DNA of 64,000 bases from Nomia melanderi. Lineage: Eukaryota > Arthropoda > Insecta > Hymenoptera > Halictidae. Shown here piece by piece: positions 60,475-64,000 of this stretch (positions are counted from its first letter, which is position 1; every line of letters starts with the position of its first letter). The notes beneath the pieces are model-generated. The model did not search any database, was not told the DNA's origin, and worked only from the letters and a program-made list of their open reading frames with translations. A program made the translations under genes and the position numbers. Location: assembly GCF_051020985.1 (NCBI RefSeq), contig NC_135010.1:1548001-1612000 (forward strand), given 5' to 3'.

Positions 60475-60853
60475 TGTTGGATACCGTCATAGGCTAGTAA
60501 ATAAGATAAGCTAACTTTCGATTTCCTTCCTAACCGTTCATTCTTCTGTATATAATGACTTCCTTACTCACCGATCCTGAATCATACGCTTGTCCCTCCG
60601 AACCTTAGCAATATCCAAAATTCCTACTGGTCCTTATCCTCATCCCCACTACTTTCAAAGTCAGACTTCCGAGCCTTTAAAAGGGCATACAAAACTGTCC
60701 AGGGCAGAGACGAGCAAAAAGCTGACCGATAGAAAAGAAAAGAAGAATCGCTAGCTCTAGAAATTATAATTCTTAAGTGCCTCTTGTAAGATTTCGTGTA
60801 CTAAGTTTAGTTCGAATAAGAATATTCACCAAACATCGGAATCCTACACAACA
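60475..60853 (+). repeat. 3' LTR of the gypsy-like element
   Basis: A 379 bp segment from TGTTG to CAACA, the short inverted terminal repeats expected of an LTR, directly after the polypurine tract. It contains a TATA-like TTTAAAA at 60676-60682 and a weak poly(A)-like AATAAG near 60815. The right boundary is inferred from the CAACA end; no second LTR was found to confirm it. Confidence 0.7.
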
Positions 60854-61526
60854 CACAATATAACTGAGAAATGTTACCTGCGTACTAATATTCAAAGATG
60901 GCACAATATAAGATCACAATCGTCTGAAACAGAAAGATGATCACGAATCGCATAAAAATGCTATAAACTGACTGGAACCACTGGTATTGTGCAAGATTGA
61001 AATGTCTCTTTTTCTCTATTTATTTCCAGTGCCGTGAAAACAGAACAACTCCAAATAACTCCCAGTATCGTCTTGCCCCATTTCTTCCTACTTTCAATCC
61101 GTATACAATATTTTACAATGAAAACAACATTTTTCGCAAGTGTAAAATATTTTATCTTACTTTCAATGTACCGTTTTCTTAAATTAGTGCTAAATGAGTT
61201 TTATAATCATAGGTTCCATGTGATGCTAGAGGTACGTAGTATATGGTGCATCAAACAGTGCACCAGTTAAAGTATTTCAGTTGTTAATACACTTATCACT
61301 TACAACACTTATTACACAGTAATAGTTAGTGTCGTTTGAGTGTAATGCCCTCGTCGGTAACGAAGCTTTCCCTTATACCCTGAGGCGGCTCCTTAGGCGA
61401 GAGATTGAATAACAACATCCAATTAACGCATGTGTAGCTAGCTGCATAAACAACTACTTCAAGCTACCGGTGCGAGGGTAAGGTGTAAGCCATTTTCATT
61501 TCTACACTTGGTATTGCGAATCCCTT
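60854..61526. other. Spacer between LTR and MITE
   Basis: Host DNA downstream of the LTR. Short plus-strand ORFs (60997-61182, 61034-61270) have no motif. The 61340-61490 part is somewhat G+C-richer, with no identified feature. Confidence 0.45.
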
Positions 61527-61530
61527 TTAA

Positions 61531-61768
61531 CTCTTTGCGGACAAGGATTTTTTGTAGTTACAACCTTAAACACAGAAGACTAAATTACACAGAGATGTGC
61601 CAGTCCATTAAGGAGACCTCATGGAAATGGATTTTACACATGAAAACAATAAAAAAAACTTCATATAAATATAGGTATGTATATTCTATTTGATATTATT
61701 TTTGTGTTTTGTACTTTCAAATATGAAAATTTGATGTCGCCAAAATAACGACGTTTCCTCTCAAAGAG
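61531..61768. mobile_element. TTAA MITE (CTCTTTGCGG type)
   Basis: A 238 bp element between TTAA at 61527-61530 and TTAA at 61769-61772. The ends CTCTTTG and CAAAGAG are exact inverted repeats. It is non-coding; the ORF at 61508-61693 is spurious. Confidence 0.75.
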
Positions 61769-61824
61769 TTAAGGTTCTACCGTCTACGTAATATGGTAAA
61801 CGGTTTGTATGTATGTACCACATA

Positions 61825-62083
61825 GAGTGGGCCGCTTTAATATTCGGACACCATACTTAACAAATTTTTACTGTATACCTTTGCTGCTTGCAGAATTAAT
61901 AAATTCGTTGCTTTTTAACAAGTCAGAACACATATTTTAAATGCTACGAACATGCCTTTTATTTATATAATTTATACACTTTTCTTGTTAATCAATATTA
62001 TATGAAATAATGCTTAGTCAACAAAGATACATAGCAAAAATTTCTTAAGTACCATGGTATCCGAATATTAATGCGGCCCACTG
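61825..62083. mobile_element. Tc1/mariner-type MITE, TA-flanked
   Basis: A 259 bp element flanked by TA (61823-61824 and 62084-62085). The terminal inverted repeats are about 30 bp: GAGTGGGCCGCTTTAATATT at the left against AATATTAATGCGGCCCACTG at the right, continuing to TCGGA-ACCA. It has no transposase. The well-kept ends suggest a fairly young insertion. Confidence 0.8.
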
Positions 62084-62099
62084 TATATGGCAAATGAAT

Positions 62100-62420
62100 C
62101 AAATACCACCATTTGCCTCTTTTGAGCTAAGCCTCGCCTACTCACCGCGTTTTGCTCGGTTGTTATGGCGGCTCAGTTTCGACATGTCCTTGTTATTCTC
62201 CGAGTCATCTAATAAAGAACGCAAGCGAAACAGAAGTCGATGAAGTGAGATGTACGAACATTGGCGTCGGATTTCTTTTTGGCGCGGCGGCGACTTGTTA
62301 TGTTTACCGTATCCCGAGGACACAGAGGCTCGGCTACTATGTTTCCTGGAAGGACCGAGGTGGAACGTGCAACCGATTCCCCTTACCCCCCAACACATTT
62401 AGCCCTAACATCGAGGCTGA
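62100..62420 (-). promoter_or_regulatory. CpG-rich promoter/5' UTR candidate
   Basis: A G+C- and CpG-richer patch in AT-rich DNA, ending leftward in a minus-strand exon with a consensus donor. The overlapping frames on both strands (62152-62484 plus, 62138-62398 minus) are probably UTR read as ORF. The start of transcription would lie around 62250-62450, on the minus strand. Confidence 0.4.
62146..62185 (-). CDS. Possible first coding exon, leftward gene
   Basis: On the minus strand, an ATG at 62185 begins MSKLSRHNNRAKR and the exon ends in GCG followed by GTGAGT (intron from 62145), leaving intron phase 1. The peptide is short and basic; I do not recognise the family. The frame is also open upstream for more than 70 codons, so a start further 5' is possible. 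Support comes from the consensus donor, the CpG-rich setting and the start-codon context. No downstream exon was identified, so the gene would extend through or beyond this window to the left. Confidence 0.35.
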
Positions 62421-62489
62421 GCTCAAAAGAGGTGAACTGTGCACACTTCTACATGGTGCTACTATTGCTTCTACTATAGTATAATTAGA

Positions 62490-63150
62490 ATATTTGTTAA
62501 AAATTGTCACTAGCCTAAAATATTCTTATCTAAATTAGTGGATGGTTAAAAAATATCGCTAAAAACAATTTTTTAGCTGTTCAAGGGTTAACAGCGTGTT
62601 TACTCATCGCATGTTTCAGTTTATATTGATTTCTTTTAAGTACATTTGTCATTGTTAGCCCTGAGAAATGTTTGTATGCTAAATATTAAAACTATGAATT
62701 TTGAGAGGGCTTAGAGTTTGGTTGTTAGGTAGGCAAGTGGAAATGCTACTCAGACCGTGCTTGAGGCTCGACCGCATCGCCAGGGAATGCTTAACCCGTG
62801 TGGTGTCAACAAACCCAACCACTTGTAGTACCATTTTGGGAACGTTTTTCTCTACGGGGGGATGATCACCCCTTCTATCAGTATGAATTATGTTATGTTG
62901 CTCATAGTAATTCCCCTAAGGAACTGATAGTTCAGATGTTTGGGGATTGCTAATCATATACAGCAGCTAAAGTCATAATATGCAATTAATATAAGAGTTT
63001 CCGATTACATTTTCCATTACAAGTTCAGACAGGTTCTAATAAAGTTATGTTGAGAAATATGTATTTTTGAAACTTTTTATTTTAAAAGCAAATGCTTTTG
63101 AAACCATGAAATTAATTAAAAAGTAAACTAAACCATTAAATTAATGAAGA
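62490..63150. other. Spacer, no gene seen
   Basis: Mixed-composition DNA. A G+C-richer part at about 62730-62870 has no identified feature, and no tRNA fold was found. Confidence 0.45.
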
Positions 63151-63154
63151 CTAA

Positions 63155-63340
63155 CACTAACGGCACTTTATATATACTTATTCCTATCGTAACCAATCAA
63201 ATAACTAACTACAAAAGAAAGGTGAAAGAGGTAAATAATAAATTCTTCTTAGTGGAAATGGAAAGAAAAGGAAAGACAAAAATTGAAAAACTCATTAATC
63301 GGGAAATATAGGAATTGATATAAAGTTAAATTACACTCAC
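63155..63340. mobile_element. TTAA-type MITE, second copy of 24881 family
   Basis: It begins CACTAACGGCAC after CTAA (a diverged TTAA) and matches 24881-25104 inside: ACCA-TCAAATA, AAATTGAAAAACT and ATTGATATAAAGTTAAAT. The right end is lost; the boundary is approximate. Confidence 0.6.
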
Positions 63341-64000
63341 AGAAACCTGCTGAAAACAGACAAGACCAAACAAAATTATTTAGAACAGTAATTGGATACA
63401 CTAGGTTGACATACAAACACCAAATATCGAAAGAACGTAATTCATGGTGTGACATTTGTAACAAAAGATTTACAATAAAACTTGAACTTTAAAACCAATA
63501 ATTTGACTAGTTCGGAGTACAGTTGTTAATACATCATTTGTCCAATAAGGAAAAATTCAAATAATCCAAACGAATTTATTTAAAAAACTATTTATTCATT
63601 CAAAAGATAAAATTATTTTTTATGGCAACATTCTATTTTATATCTCTATTAAATTTGAGTCTGTATTAATAATTTTGTACCTCACTCTGTGTTCATTGAT
63701 TTGTTAAAGCGTATTCAAATCTTAGTGGTGAGAAACCGGTATGAATCGATTATAATACTATGGGTATACACAGGTACAAGTAGTAATTCAAGGATAGAAA
63801 AAATAAAAAGTTATGAGCAATTACTAGAAATTTATAAACAATTACATTATAATTATTAGATTTCCGAATTAACTAGTACTTAAAATTTAACCATTATACT
63901 CAATAATTCCTATACTTCGAAGTATTTAGATTTGTTATTTGGTATTTCCATATGTTTCAGTCAGGGGTTTGCCATAAATGTTTAACAAAATTTCTATTTA
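63341..64000. other. AT-rich spacer, no gene seen
   Basis: No coding frame, RNA gene or repeat boundary recognised. Confidence 0.5.

Larger units (their letters stand above)
54858..60853 (+). mobile_element. 5'-truncated Ty3/gypsy errantivirus-like element
   Basis: About 6 kb of an env-bearing gypsy-type LTR retrotransposon. The order is protease tail, reverse transcriptase, RNase H, integrase, overlapping env, polypurine tract and 3' LTR. It begins abruptly inside protease: there is no gag, no catalytic protease motif, no primer-binding site and no 5' LTR in the window. The pol frame is fully open; env has one frame break near its end. Loss of the 5' third could come from deletion, recombination or an assembly artefact. 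Without a 5' LTR it could not complete normal reverse transcription by itself. No target-site duplication can be tested with only one end present. Confidence 0.9.

Overview
This looks like about 64 kb of animal, most likely insect, nuclear DNA. It is AT-rich and almost free of genes, with short CpG-rich islands, many small inverted-repeat transposons and one large retroviral-like element. The retroelement has the Ty3/gypsy order of an insect errantivirus (pol, then a membrane-fusion env). The mix of TTAA-flanked MITEs, mariner/Tc1 relics and CpG-rich islands in AT-rich DNA fits a hymenopteran such as a bee; this is inference from style, not from a marker gene. There are no rRNA or CRISPR features, no convincing tRNA and no bacterial-type operons. 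Most ATG-to-stop ORFs of 60-110 codons are chance frames or lie inside repeats.

Layout. 0-5.3 kb is a dense MITE block: TTAA-flanked elements near 1.3, 1.6, 2.8, 3.0 and 5.1 kb, a long-arm foldback at 3.9-4.4 kb, a deleted mariner with long terminal repeats at 4.5-5.1 kb, and a CpG-rich island at 1.9-2.5 kb. 5.3-22 kb is AT-rich spacer with scattered MITEs, a CCAAT-rich patch near 8.1-8.5 kb, a Penelope-like or hammerhead-like patch at 13.3-13.9 kb and a second foldback at 19.1 kb. 22.5-23.6 kb and 30.8-34.7 kb are strong CpG islands, probably promoters or 5' UTRs; the second contains a possible minus-strand exon end with a GTGAGT donor. 35-54 kb is spacer with foldbacks, a Tc1 transposase relic at 38.3 kb, and an unusual set of inverted and direct short repeats at 44.5-45.9 kb.

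54.86-60.85 kb is the main item: a 5'-truncated gypsy/errantivirus-like element. It starts abruptly in the last part of the protease, carries a completely open reverse transcriptase-RNase H-integrase frame, overlaps an env with signal peptide, furin-type site and fusion-peptide-like segment, and ends with a polypurine tract and a 3' LTR. Gag, most of protease, the primer-binding site and the 5' LTR were not found. Env is split by one extra base in a run of seven A's just before its membrane anchor.

61.5-62.1 kb holds two intact MITEs (one TTAA-flanked, one TA-flanked). At 62.1-62.4 kb a CpG-rich patch carries a plausible minus-strand first coding exon ending in a GTGAGT donor. If that is real, the retroelement sits antisense inside the first intron of a leftward-transcribed gene. 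All calls are by eye; family names for the DNA transposons rest on target-site and terminal patterns, not on database matches.
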